This document shows, piece by piece, positions 1 through 7,415 of a DNA stretch of 28,877 nt. The position numbers and the translations under genes are program-made. How positions within the stretch are numbered: the stretch's first letter is position 1; each line of letters starts with the position of its first letter. The notes under the pieces are model-generated. The model did no database searches. It saw only the letters and a program-made list of their open reading frames with translations, and was not told where the DNA came from. This DNA is from Clostridium sp. (lineage in GTDB: Bacteria; Bacillota; Clostridia; Clostridiales; Clostridiaceae), in NCBI GenBank assembly GCA_003539755.1, contig DPOH01000309.1:1-28877 (forward strand), read 5' to 3'.

Positions 1-293
1 AAAAAAAGCTAAATAAAAAGTATAAAAAATGGAATTCCTGTGTCGCAAAATGCAGAAATTATATATTATAAAAAAATAACGATTGCATTTGTATAATTAA
101 AAAAGATACATTTTATTTTTGAAAAATTAATAGTATTACTAGATAAAATTTAATGAAAAGTATTGTTTTGATAAAATTATTTTGAAATTGTTAAAAATAA
201 GGCTAAAATAAAACAAATGTGTTATTATATAACTAGGATTTTAAACGGTTTTACATATCGTTTGTGGGAGTTTGATAAAGTCATATAAATGTT
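1..293. promoter_or_regulatory. AT-rich upstream region of the first aminotransferase gene
   Basis: No gene can be supported here. A short open frame ending at the stop at about 82-84 reads roughly NGIPVSQNAEIIYYKK, but a stop codon lies in frame at 10-12, so it is at most a decayed 3' end of an upstream gene. A possible sigma-A promoter is TTGAAA at 182-187 and TAAAAT at 204-209 with a 16-bp spacer. The ribosome site AAGGAG at 294-299 belongs to the next gene. Confidence 0.3.
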
Positions 294-307
294 AAGGAGT
301 GTTAAAG

Positions 308-1504
308 ATGATATCAAAAGAAATGTATGAACTAGGAAGTAAAAAATCTACTATAAGAACCATATTTGAATATGGGATTGAAAGAGCAAAAGTTGTAGGG
401 GCAGAAAATATTTATGATTTTAGTTTAGGAAATCCAAATGTTCCTACACCTGAAATTGTAACTAAAACTATGATTGATATTTTACAAAATGAAGATCCTT
501 GTGATATTCATGGATACACAGTAGCGCCTGGAAATCCTGAATGCAGGCAGCTTATGGCTGAAAGTATAAATAGAAGATTTGGGACAAACTTTGAAGGAAA
601 AAATATATTTTTTACAGCAGGTGCAGCAGCTTCAATAACTATCTGCTTTAAAGCATTAAGTGAAAAGGATGATGAATTTATTACATTTGCACCATTTTTC
701 CCAGAATATAAATGCTTTGCTGAATCAACAGGAGCACAGTTAAAAGTTGTTCCAGCAGACACAGAAAAGTTTCAAATTAATTTTAAGGAATTTGAAAAGA
801 TTCTAAATAAAAATACTAAAGCAGTAATAGTAAATTCACCTAATAATCCAAGTGGTGCTGTTTATAATGAAGATACAATAAAGAAATTAGCAGATATATT
901 AAGAGAAAAGGAAAAAGAATATGGACATCCTATATTTATAATATCTGATGAACCTTATAGAGAAATTGCATATGATGGTGTAAATGTTCCATACATTACA
1001 AAATATTATGATAATACATTAGTATGTTATTCATATAGTAAATCTCTTTCTTTTCCAGGTGAAAGAATAGGGTATATTGTAATTCCAGATGAGCTTCCAG
1101 ATTATAATATTATATTTGCAAGTATAGCAGGTGCAGCAAGAGTTCTTACTCATGTAAATGCTCCAGCATTATTCCAAAAGGTTGTTGCAAGATGTGCAGA
1201 TGTACCTTCAAATGTTGAAGCTTATAAATTAAACAGGGATTTATTATATAATGGATTAATTGAAGCTGGATTTGAGTGTGTAAAGCCAGACGGCGCATTC
1301 TATTTATTTCCTAAAGCTCTTGAGGAAGATGAAAAAGCATTCTGTGAAAAAGCTAAAAAGTATGACTTGTTATTAGTGCCAGGAAGTGACTTTGGATGTC
1401 CTGGATACTTTAGAGCTTCATATTGTATAAACACAGAGACTATAAGAAAATCTCTTCCAGTATTTAAGAAATTAGCAGAAGAATATAAGGTAGAAAATAA
1501 ATAA
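308..1504 (+). CDS. PLP-dependent aminotransferase, fold type I (aspartate aminotransferase-like)
   Basis: Predicted cytosolic transaminase of the class I/II family, 398 residues, the usual length. Numbered from the ATG at 308, the protein shows the Asn-Asn-Pro-Ser-Gly loop near 179-183, SDEPY near 213-217 (Asp contacts the PLP pyridine nitrogen), the PLP lysine in the SYSKS motif at about K245, and the phosphate-binding Arg in the PGERIG motif shortly after. An Arg in the C-terminal FRASY segment fits the substrate-carboxylate arginine. The ATG at 308 is preferred over the in-frame GTG at 299 because AAGGAG (294-299) sits 8 nt before 308 and overlaps the GTG. The gene stands alone between its own promoter region and a terminator. 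Substrate specificity (Asp, Ala or aromatic) cannot be read from the sequence. It may supply amino donors to the D-amino-acid cluster downstream, but no operon link is seen. Confidence 0.88.
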   Translation: MISKEMYELGSKKSTIRTIFEYGIERAKVVGAENIYDFSLGNPNVPTPEIVTKTMIDILQNEDPCDIHGYTVAPGNPECRQLMAESINRRFGTNFEGKNIFFTAGAAASITICFKALSEKDDEFITFAPFFPEYKCFAESTGAQLKVVPADTEKFQINFKEFEKILNKNTKAVIVNSPNNPSGAVYNEDTIKKLADILREKEKEYGHPIFIISDEPYREIAYDGVNVPYITKYYDNTLVCYSYSKSLSFPGERIGYIVIPDELPDYNIIFASIAGAARVLTHVNAPALFQKVVARCADVPSNVEAYKLNRDLLYNGLIEAGFECVKPDGAFYLFPKALEEDEKAFCEKAKKYDLLLVPGSDFGCPGYFRASYCINTETIRKSLPVFKKLAEEYKVENK

Positions 1505-1515
1505 TAAAATAAAGT

Positions 1516-1562
1516 AGGCAGTACTAAACATGCTATTAGGGTTTTATGTACTGTCTATTTTT
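1516..1562 (+). terminator. Intrinsic terminator after the aminotransferase
   Basis: AGGCAGTAC (1516-1524) pairs with GTACTGTCT (1548-1556) with one G-U wobble. A partial inner stem (TAAAC with GTTTTA, one bulge) extends it. A run of five T follows at 1558-1562. It separates the aminotransferase from the GNAT genes. Confidence 0.75.
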
Positions 1563-1617
1563 AATGTTTATTATAAATATATGCTGATAAAAAATTAAAA
1601 GATGTTGAGGAAAAATT

Positions 1618-2103
1618 ATGTTTAAAAAGTATGATATAGAGGTAGCCACAGTCAAGGATGTTGGTATAATTACAAAAATATATAATTCTAATGCAACTTT
1701 TCTTGAAAATCATTTAGGAGTATCAAATATTTCAGAGGAATTTATATGTAATGAAGTTGAAGAAATGAGAAGTGTTGGATTTGAGACTGTTTTGATTATA
1801 GATAATGAGACACAAGAAGTGGTTGGACTTAGTGATTATAAAATAGGAGAATGTGTTTACTTGTCATTGTTAATGATTGATGGAAAGTTAAAAAGACAAG
1901 GGATAGGAACACAGATATATAAGTTTTTAGAAAAGGAATTTAAAAATCAGCATTCTCAAAGAATTAGAATAGATGTTGTAGATGATTATGAAGGAAATGC
2001 TATTGCCTTTTGGAAGAAGCAGGGCTTTAAGCATGGAAAAAGAGTACAACTTGAATGGGGACAAAAGAAATCAGAAGCTGTAGTAATGATAAAAGAATTA
2101 TGA
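1618..2103 (+). CDS. GNAT family N-acetyltransferase
   Basis: 161-residue protein with the GNAT fold: a central beta-rich part, the acetyl-CoA pyrophosphate-binding motif A as RQGIGTQ at roughly residues 98-104, and the typical C-terminal segment in which a residue preceding FWKKQGF packs against the cofactor. It should transfer an acetyl group from acetyl-CoA to an amine, but the substrate is unknown. The start ATG at 1618 follows a GAGG-type site (TTGAGG). It is the first of three closely spaced genes (two GNATs, then an isochorismatase-like hydrolase), suggesting one transcript. Such small-molecule-modifying enzymes often act in detoxification, but nothing here proves it. Confidence 0.85.
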   Translation: MFKKYDIEVATVKDVGIITKIYNSNATFLENHLGVSNISEEFICNEVEEMRSVGFETVLIIDNETQEVVGLSDYKIGECVYLSLLMIDGKLKRQGIGTQIYKFLEKEFKNQHSQRIRIDVVDDYEGNAIAFWKKQGFKHGKRVQLEWGQKKSEAVVMIKEL

Positions 2104-2106
2104 TAA

Positions 2107-2607
2107 ATGATTATAGAGAATCGAAGTGATTATATGAATATGAGATTAGTGCCCTTTACAAAAGAAAATGCAGAAGAATTATGTACATGGAAATATGAAG
2201 AGGAATATGCTATATATAATTTTCCAAGCTGGGATATAGTTAAAAAACAGAAGTGGGCAATAGCAGATGAGAAAAAGCGAAAAGATGAATTTTTAGCTGT
2301 TTATGAAGGAAATCAATATATTGGATTTGTAAGATTTATAAAAAGTAATGATTTCTATTTAGTTGGCTTAGGTCTTAAACCAAGTTATTGTGGAAAAGGA
2401 TATGGGAATACATTAATGAACTTGATAAAATCTTATGCAGAAAATAAGAAAATAAAAAAGCTGAGATTAGAAGTGAGAAGTTTTAATAAGAGAGCAATAT
2501 GTTGCTATGAAAAATCAGGCTTTTTTATTGTAGGAAAAGTAAATAAAGATACACCTATAGGAAATTCAGATTTTTATGAGATGGAATGGATTAATGATAT
2601 AGGATAA
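2107..2607 (+). CDS. GNAT family N-acetyltransferase
   Basis: Second GNAT protein, up to 166 residues. Motif A reads CGKGYG near residues 97-102, and the C-terminal CYEKSGF segment is typical of RimJ/RimL-like and aminoglycoside-type GNATs. The start is uncertain. The ATG at 2107 lies 3 nt after the stop of the preceding gene and lacks a clear ribosome site, which would fit translational coupling. An in-frame ATG at 2134 would give a 157-residue protein beginning MNMRLVPF, close to the usual GNAT beginning. The sequence is clearly different from its neighbour, so this is not a recent tandem duplication. Substrate unknown. Confidence 0.8.
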   Translation: MIIENRSDYMNMRLVPFTKENAEELCTWKYEEEYAIYNFPSWDIVKKQKWAIADEKKRKDEFLAVYEGNQYIGFVRFIKSNDFYLVGLGLKPSYCGKGYGNTLMNLIKSYAENKKIKKLRLEVRSFNKRAICCYEKSGFFIVGKVNKDTPIGNSDFYEMEWINDIG

Positions 2608-2638
2608 ATTATAAACTAATTATTGGGGGATATATAAA

Positions 2639-3142
2639 ATGAATAAAGCGTTGTTAGTTATGGATATGCAGAATTTCTGTGTAGGAGAGAATGCGTGTGA
2701 TATGTTTAGATATAACAAATCAGAACTTATTAAAAATATAAATTCTATTATTTCAAAGTATGATTATGATCAGGTATATTACATAATTAATTTGTTAGAA
2801 GATAATGAATTCAATAGACAGGCTCCCTTTAAAGCATTTGAAGGATGTTATGATGCGGAGTTGGTAGAGAATTTATGTGTAGTAAATGATAAGGTGTTTA
2901 AAAAGTATGAAAGTAATGCTTTTTCTAATGAGTATCTTACAGAGGCATTAAAAGTATCGCAAGTTGATGAAATAGAAATTGTAGGAGTAGATGGGGGAGG
3001 ATGCGTAGCACTTACTGCTATTGATGCAATTAAACGAGGATATAAGGTAGTATTAAATACTAAAGGAATAGGGACAATATTTAAGGAAAAAGCAGAAATA
3101 TATAATCAAGAACTGATGAAAATGGGAGCAGAATTCATCTAA
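2639..3142 (+). CDS. Isochorismatase-like cysteine hydrolase
   Basis: 167-residue member of the isochorismatase/nicotinamidase superfamily. The three catalytic positions are visible: Asp9 in LVMDMQN, a lysine at about 88-89 (KVFKKYESNAF, the equivalent of the KxxxSAF motif), and the nucleophile Cys122 in VDGGGCVA. In this superfamily they hydrolyse an amide or enol-ether bond. The cis-peptide and Cys region (GVDGGGC) differs from that of typical nicotinamidases, so the substrate should not be assumed to be nicotinamide. The ribosome site TTGGGGG lies about 8 nt before the ATG. It follows the two GNAT genes closely and is probably co-transcribed with them. Confidence 0.8.
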   Translation: MNKALLVMDMQNFCVGENACDMFRYNKSELIKNINSIISKYDYDQVYYIINLLEDNEFNRQAPFKAFEGCYDAELVENLCVVNDKVFKKYESNAFSNEYLTEALKVSQVDEIEIVGVDGGGCVALTAIDAIKRGYKVVLNTKGIGTIFKEKAEIYNQELMKMGAEFI

Positions 3143-3163
3143 TATACATTTTTCAGTGAAATC

Positions 3164-3230
3164 AACAGTTTCTTCATTAAAAAACTGTTCAAAGTTTAGT
3201 CAAAATAATTTAAAAAATTTTAGTTATAAT
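3164..3230 (+). promoter_or_regulatory. Inverted repeat and possible -10 box upstream of the lipoprotein gene
   Basis: An 8-bp perfect inverted repeat AACAGTTT (3164-3171) / AAACTGTT (3182-3189) has a 10-nt spacer and no T-run behind it, so it looks more like a protein-binding site than a terminator. A TATAAT box lies at 3225-3230, about 110 bp before the lipoprotein start. No good -35 box is at the right spacing, so promoter assignment is weak. Confidence 0.3.
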
Positions 3231-3341
3231 AGAAACAAAGTTTACATAAAAACAAAAGATGAAGATTCTGTTATAACAAAATAGCTGAAAATTCCTGCCA
3301 ATTTTAGATTAACAGAATGTCATTTTTGGGAGGATATTTTC

Positions 3342-4298
3342 ATGAAAAAGATAAAATTATTAATGGCATTAGGTGTAGTAGTGTGCATGGGGTTAAATGG
3401 ATGCTCAATAGCTACTACAAAAGCTAATACTTCTACAGCATCAAGCAGTAGTCAAAGTGAAGATAAGCAAGACAATTCAGAATTTCAAGCTGTAGTAAAT
3501 CAAAATTCAAGCAAATTCCAACAGCTTAGCTTTAAAGATCCTGATACAGGAGCTACACTTGAATATGATTTATATGTACCAAAGGATTATGATTCAAGCA
3601 AGTCGTATCCACTTCTTATGTATATTCCTGATGAAACAAGTATTGGAAAAACTCCAGCAGAGCTTGTTCAACAATATTATGGAGCAGATATATGGGTGAC
3701 AGATGAAGACCAATCAAAACATGAATCTTTTGTATTGGTACCAGCATTCACTGAAAGACCTGTTAATGATGATTGGAGTACATCTAATCAAATTGATACA
3801 GTAGTTAAATTAATTAATAACTTAAAAGAACAATATAGCATTGATAATAATCGTGTTTATTCTACAGGACAATCTATAGGATGCAGTACTTCATTATATT
3901 TAAGCAGTAATTACAATGATTTATTTGCAGCATATATGTTTGTTTCAGGTCAATGGGATGTATCTGTTTTAGGTGGTCTTGAAAATGATAAGTTCTTCTA
4001 TATTACAGATGAAGGTGATACAAAGGCATCTGGTGGTCAGGATGAAGTAATGAGAATGTTCTACAACAACGGAGTGGGATATACTTATGAAACATGGAGT
4101 GCTCAAGAACCTTTAGAAGCTCAAAATCAAGACGTACAAGATATGATTGCACAAGGAACAAATGCAAATATGATTCGTTTCCAAAAGGGAAGTGTAATGC
4201 AGCCTGGAGACACAGAAATGGGAAGTGAAGCTACAGCAGCTGATTATGCTTATAGATTATCATCAATAAGAGATTGGTTATTTGAACAAAGTAAATAA
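3342..4298 (+). CDS. Lipoprotein with alpha/beta-hydrolase (esterase/peptidase-like) fold, possible loss of catalytic His
   Basis: 318 residues. The N-terminus has two Lys, a hydrophobic stretch and a lipobox LNGC with the lipidated Cys at 21, then a Ser/Thr/Gln-rich linker to about residue 50, so it is a surface lipoprotein. The remainder resembles the prolyl-oligopeptidase/PHB-depolymerase-like hydrolases: YDLYVPKDYDSSKSYPLL near 75-92, a nucleophile elbow GQSIG with Ser178, and a C-terminal YAYRLSSIRDWLF segment. The only histidine in the whole protein is His127, upstream of Ser178, so the usual downstream catalytic His is absent. It may be a binding protein or a diverged enzyme. A good ribosome site (GGGAGG) precedes the ATG, and a strong terminator follows. 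It appears to be monocistronic. Confidence 0.75.
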   Translation: MKKIKLLMALGVVVCMGLNGCSIATTKANTSTASSSSQSEDKQDNSEFQAVVNQNSSKFQQLSFKDPDTGATLEYDLYVPKDYDSSKSYPLLMYIPDETSIGKTPAELVQQYYGADIWVTDEDQSKHESFVLVPAFTERPVNDDWSTSNQIDTVVKLINNLKEQYSIDNNRVYSTGQSIGCSTSLYLSSNYNDLFAAYMFVSGQWDVSVLGGLENDKFFYITDEGDTKASGGQDEVMRMFYNNGVGYTYETWSAQEPLEAQNQDVQDMIAQGTNANMIRFQKGSVMQPGDTEMGSEATAADYAYRLSSIRDWLFEQSK

Positions 4299-4314
4299 TT
4301 ATAATTAGATGACT

Positions 4315-4376
4315 AGACTTTCTTTTGTTAAAGTTAATTTTAAAAATACTTAACAAAAGAAAGTCTATTTTTATTT
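4315..4376 (+). terminator. Strong intrinsic terminator after the lipoprotein gene
   Basis: A perfect 17-bp stem (4315-4331 with 4350-4366, arms beginning AGACTTTC and ending GAAAGTCT) with an 18-nt loop, followed by ATTTTTATTT. It isolates the lipoprotein gene from the Lrp gene. Confidence 0.9.
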
Positions 4377-4465
4377 AAATAAAATATAATATGGACTCAA
4401 ATATCATTTACGTTTATAATCTAAATAACATAAAACAAATTTTGGAAATAAAGAGGCGATATATT

Positions 4466-4900
4466 ATGGATAAAATTGATATTAAAATATTAGAATGTTT
4501 AAAAAAGAATGCAAGAATAAAGGCGTCTACCATAAGTAAAGAAATTCATTTGTCTGTTTCAGCAGTTCTTGAAAGAATACATAAGATGGAAGATAACGGG
4601 GTAATAAGAGATTATACAATAGTAGTAGATGAAGGAAAGCTTGGATATGGAACAAGTGCTCTTATGGAAGTTAGTTTAGATCATCCTAAATATTATGATT
4701 CATTTACAGAGGCCATAAAAGAAAATATAAATGTAGTATTCTGTTATTACTTAACAGGAGAGTTTGATTTTATGTTAAAAATATTATGCAAAACATCAGA
4801 TGAATTGGAAAAGATACATAGAGAAATAAAAAGTATTGAAGGTGTATGCAATACAAAAACATACTTTATTTTAAAAAATATAAAAAATGATATTGCATAA
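4466..4900 (+). CDS. Lrp/AsnC family transcriptional regulator
   Basis: 144-residue regulator, normal length for the family. Residues 1-60 hold the AsnC-type helix-turn-helix (MDKIDIKILECLKKNAR, then SKEIHLSVSAVLERIHKME). Residues about 65-140 form the RAM ligand-binding domain (VSLDHPKYYDSF, YYLTGEFDFMLKI). The ATG at 4466 is chosen over the upstream in-frame ATG at 4391 because AGAGG (4452-4456) lies 9 nt before it and the family begins at this MDKxDxKIL motif. Lrp proteins bind amino acids and act on amino-acid genes. Its place directly before dat, on the same strand, makes it the likely regulator of the D-amino-acid cluster (inference). No binding site was identified. Confidence 0.9.
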   Translation: MDKIDIKILECLKKNARIKASTISKEIHLSVSAVLERIHKMEDNGVIRDYTIVVDEGKLGYGTSALMEVSLDHPKYYDSFTEAIKENINVVFCYYLTGEFDFMLKILCKTSDELEKIHREIKSIEGVCNTKTYFILKNIKNDIA

Positions 4901-5090
4901 GATATTTTAAAGTATGTAACACTTATCACTAAAATATTTAAAAGCAAAAAAAATCCATAATATATCCTTAAAAACAGAAAAAATTTCGGTATCATCTATA
5001 ATAAAAAATAAATTTTTCGTAAAATACAAAAGATATTGAAAAAGGTGAATTGATGTTGTAAGATTTATTCATAAATTAAAAACGAATTAA

Positions 5091-5147
5091 AAACACGTAT
5101 ATCAGACAATGGTGTCAATACTGTAAGTCTGGTGTGCGTGTTTTTTT
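5091..5147 (+). promoter_or_regulatory. dat leader: terminator-type hairpin with conserved GACAATGnnGTC loop (candidate attenuator)
   Basis: Arms 5091-5107 and 5127-5143 form a 17-bp stem with three U-G wobbles (…CGTATATCAGAC with GTCTGGTGTGCG…). The loop is 19 nt and seven T followed by ATT begin at 5141. The T-tract lies 30 nt before the dat start, so it would stop transcription of dat unless overcome. Inside, GAC-AATGGT-GTC (5105-5116), flanked by CA and TG, can form a small competing hairpin that consumes the 5' arm. The same block occurs in the AGCS leader. A possible -10 TATAAT lies at 4997-5002, and a weaker promoter TTGATG/TAAATT at 5050-5077. Ligand or protein partner unknown. Confidence 0.6.
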
Positions 5148-5176
5148 ATTTAAATGGATATAAGGAGGAATTTATT

Positions 5177-6046
5177 ATGAAGAATTTAGGTTATTACAAT
5201 GGAGAATATGATTTGATTGAAAATATGAAAGTACCAATGAATGATCGTGTAAGTTACTTTGGTGATGGCGTTTATGATGCTACTTATAGTAGAAACCATA
5301 AGATATTTGCACTTGATGAACATATAGATCGTTTTTTTAATAGCGCAGGATTATTAAGAATAAAAATTCCTTATACAAAAGAAGAATTAAAAGATTTATT
5401 AAAAGAAATGGTCAATAAAGTAGACAGTGGGGAACAATTTGTATACTGGCAGATTACAAGAGGAACAGCAATGCGTAATCATGCATTTCCAAAGGATTCA
5501 AAAGCAAATTTATGGATTATATTAAAACCATTAAGTATAAAGGATATGTCACAAAAATTAAAATTGATAACTTTAGAGGATACAAGATTTTTACATTGCA
5601 ATATTAAAACTTTAAATTTACTTCCAAGTGTTATGGCAGCTCAAAAGACAGAAGAAATGGGCTGTGATGAAGCAGTATTTCATAGGGGAACAAGAGTCAC
5701 AGAATGTGCCCACAGCAATGTTTCAATTATAAAAGATGGAATACTAAAAACTGCACCAACAGATAATTTGATTTTACCTGGAATTGCAAGAGCCCATTTA
5801 ATTAGAATGTGTAAAAAGTTTGAAATCCCAGTAAATGAAACAGCCTTTACTTTAGATGAACTTATGGATGCAGATGAAGTTATTGTTACAAGTTCAGGAC
5901 AGTTCTGTATGCAGGCATATGAGATTGATGGAAAACCAGTAGGAGGAAAGGCAACAGCTATTGTCAAGAAGCTTCAGGATGCACTTTTAGATGAATTTTT
6001 AAGTGAAACAGAAGAAACTTTAAAAGAAGAATGTTGTGTAGGCTAA
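5177..6046 (+). CDS. dat: D-amino-acid transaminase (D-alanine aminotransferase), fold type IV
   Basis: 289-residue class IV PLP enzyme, expected to catalyse D-alanine + 2-oxoglutarate to pyruvate + D-glutamate in the cytosol. Numbered from ATG 5177: FGDGVYD at 28-34, the D-amino-acid-transaminase signature RGTAMRNH at 95-102 (Arg and His that bind the substrate carboxylate, seen in Bacillus DAAT and absent from branched-chain enzymes), the PLP lysine K144 in HCNIKTLNLL, and Glu176 in RVTECAHSN. Similarity to the Bacillus enzyme runs the full length. The ATG at 5177 follows AAGGAGG and replaces an unlikely longer start at 5132 inside the leader T-run. It is the first gene of the cluster with the D-glutamate cyclase halves, Alr and PxpABC, which supports the D-specific assignment over branched-chain or aminodeoxychorismate-lyase activity. 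Confidence 0.9.
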   Translation: MKNLGYYNGEYDLIENMKVPMNDRVSYFGDGVYDATYSRNHKIFALDEHIDRFFNSAGLLRIKIPYTKEELKDLLKEMVNKVDSGEQFVYWQITRGTAMRNHAFPKDSKANLWIILKPLSIKDMSQKLKLITLEDTRFLHCNIKTLNLLPSVMAAQKTEEMGCDEAVFHRGTRVTECAHSNVSIIKDGILKTAPTDNLILPGIARAHLIRMCKKFEIPVNETAFTLDELMDADEVIVTSSGQFCMQAYEIDGKPVGGKATAIVKKLQDALLDEFLSETEETLKEECCVG

Positions 6047-6144
6047 TTTAAATAATTGTTTCATTAATAGATTAATTTTATTAGAAAAATAAGTGAATAA
6101 ATCAAAAATTAATTTGCTTAAGTGATAGAGGTGGTGGGAATTAT

Positions 6145-7251
6145 ATGAATCAAGAAGAATTAACTACATTTATGGTAGGTGAGAACTTAGATAGTTTGAT
6201 GAACCTTGATCCTAGGGGGTATGGAGTATGCAGAATATTATATGATGCAGCAAGGCAGTATACTAAAGAACCTTTGACAATGAATAGTGCTAAGAAATTA
6301 GTGGAAACATTAAAGGAAGGTGATCTTGTTTATATAATGACTGGATTTGTATTGAGGCCATTTAAAAAAGCAGAAACAGATGGAATTATAAGCTCTATGC
6401 TTCTTGCACGTGCTCTTGTAAAGGGCTTTAAGGTTAAACCCGTTATTATATGTCAGGAAGAAAATATGGAGGCAGTAAAAAATCTTGCTTATGTTGTAGG
6501 ACTTCATTTTCACGACACAATTGAAGGGTTAGATGAATATCCATTATCACTTGCAGGAATACCATTTACAAAGGATGAATTTATGGCTGAAAAGCAGGCT
6601 GATGAAATTTTAGCAAAGGGACTTCCTAGTGCTGTAATAAGCATAGAATGTCCTGGTGCTAACTCTAAAGGAGTTTACCATAATGCTGTAGGTCTTGATA
6701 TAACTCCTCTTGAAGCTAAGATGGATATATTATTCAAAAAAATTAAGAAGATGGGCATCCTTAATATTGCCATAGGTGATCTTGGAAATGAACTTGGAAT
6801 GGCAGCTATAAAGGAGAGGCTTGAAGAATATATTCCTTATGCAGGAAAGGGAAGATGTAGATGTGGATGTAATGGTGGTCTTGCTGTAAGTGTAGCAGCG
6901 GATAATATTATAACAGCTACAGTTTCAGATTGGGGAGCATATGGACTTATAGGGGCACTTGCATATTTAAAAAAGGATTTAAATATAATGCATACACCTA
7001 AGATGGAAGAAGAGGCACTTATTACAGCATCAAGAAGTGGAATGATTGATATGTATGGAGATCTTATTCCTGCAATTGATGGATGTAATATGGAAATGAT
7101 AGTTTCAATTGTAACTCTTATGAGAGAAACAATAAAATCAGCTTTAAGCCTTACAAAGACGTGTGAAACATGGTTTGATAAAGTTTTAGAATTAGGCTTT
7201 TTTGAGAATAATGAAGTATTTGAAGATGAAGAAATGAAGAGGATAATCTGA
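6145..7251 (+). CDS. D-glutamate cyclase C-terminal-like protein (DUF4392 family)
   Basis: 368-residue protein matching, by my reading, the DUF4392 / D-glutamate cyclase C-terminal-like family (the second domain of mammalian DGLUCY). Recognisable blocks are MTGFVLRPF near 66-74, then ETDGIISS, PSAVISIECPGANSKGVYHN near 160-179, IAIGDLGNELGMA near 208-220, and a Cys-rich CRCGCNGG near 232-239, which is a possible metal site. In animals DGLUCY converts D-glutamate to 5-oxo-D-proline. The N-terminal DUF1445 half is here encoded by the gene at 7416. It follows dat, whose product is D-glutamate, which supports the role. A strong AGGTGGTGGG ribosome site precedes the ATG. Catalytic competence as a separate subunit is unproven. 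Confidence 0.75.
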   Translation: MNQEELTTFMVGENLDSLMNLDPRGYGVCRILYDAARQYTKEPLTMNSAKKLVETLKEGDLVYIMTGFVLRPFKKAETDGIISSMLLARALVKGFKVKPVIICQEENMEAVKNLAYVVGLHFHDTIEGLDEYPLSLAGIPFTKDEFMAEKQADEILAKGLPSAVISIECPGANSKGVYHNAVGLDITPLEAKMDILFKKIKKMGILNIAIGDLGNELGMAAIKERLEEYIPYAGKGRCRCGCNGGLAVSVAADNIITATVSDWGAYGLIGALAYLKKDLNIMHTPKMEEEALITASRSGMIDMYGDLIPAIDGCNMEMIVSIVTLMRETIKSALSLTKTCETWFDKVLELGFFENNEVFEDEEMKRII

Positions 7252-7415
7252 TAAATTAAAGCTTATATGTAGTAATAAAAAGTATAGATAATAAAGTTAT
7301 AAACTTTAGATGATTTTATTCAATAAAAATTATTAAAGTTAAGCTGACTAGCTGGTTAGATAAAAAATATTAAAAAGGGGTAGTAATATTAATAAAACAA
7401 AGGGGGGAGTGTATA

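Noticed and set aside
299..307. GTG start at 299 for the first aminotransferase
   Set aside because: It overlaps the ribosome site AAGGAG; the ATG at 308 has ideal spacing.
508..762. Antisense open frames inside the aminotransferase, dat, pxpB, AGCS, ChrA and PTS genes
   Set aside because: They lie opposite clearly conserved genes, have no ribosome sites and encode low-complexity sequences; they are shadows.
4391..4465. 25-residue N-terminal extension of the Lrp regulator
   Set aside because: No ribosome site at 4391, and the family begins at the MDKIDIKIL motif encoded from 4466.
5091..5147. T-box, glycine or lysine riboswitch in the dat leader
   Set aside because: No T-box GGTGG bulge sequence, no tandem glycine-aptamer cores, and the leader is too short for a lysine aptamer.
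5177..6046. Branched-chain aminotransferase or aminodeoxychorismate lyase instead of D-amino-acid transaminase
   Set aside because: The RGTxxRNH carboxylate-binding motif and the D-amino-acid neighbours favour Dat.
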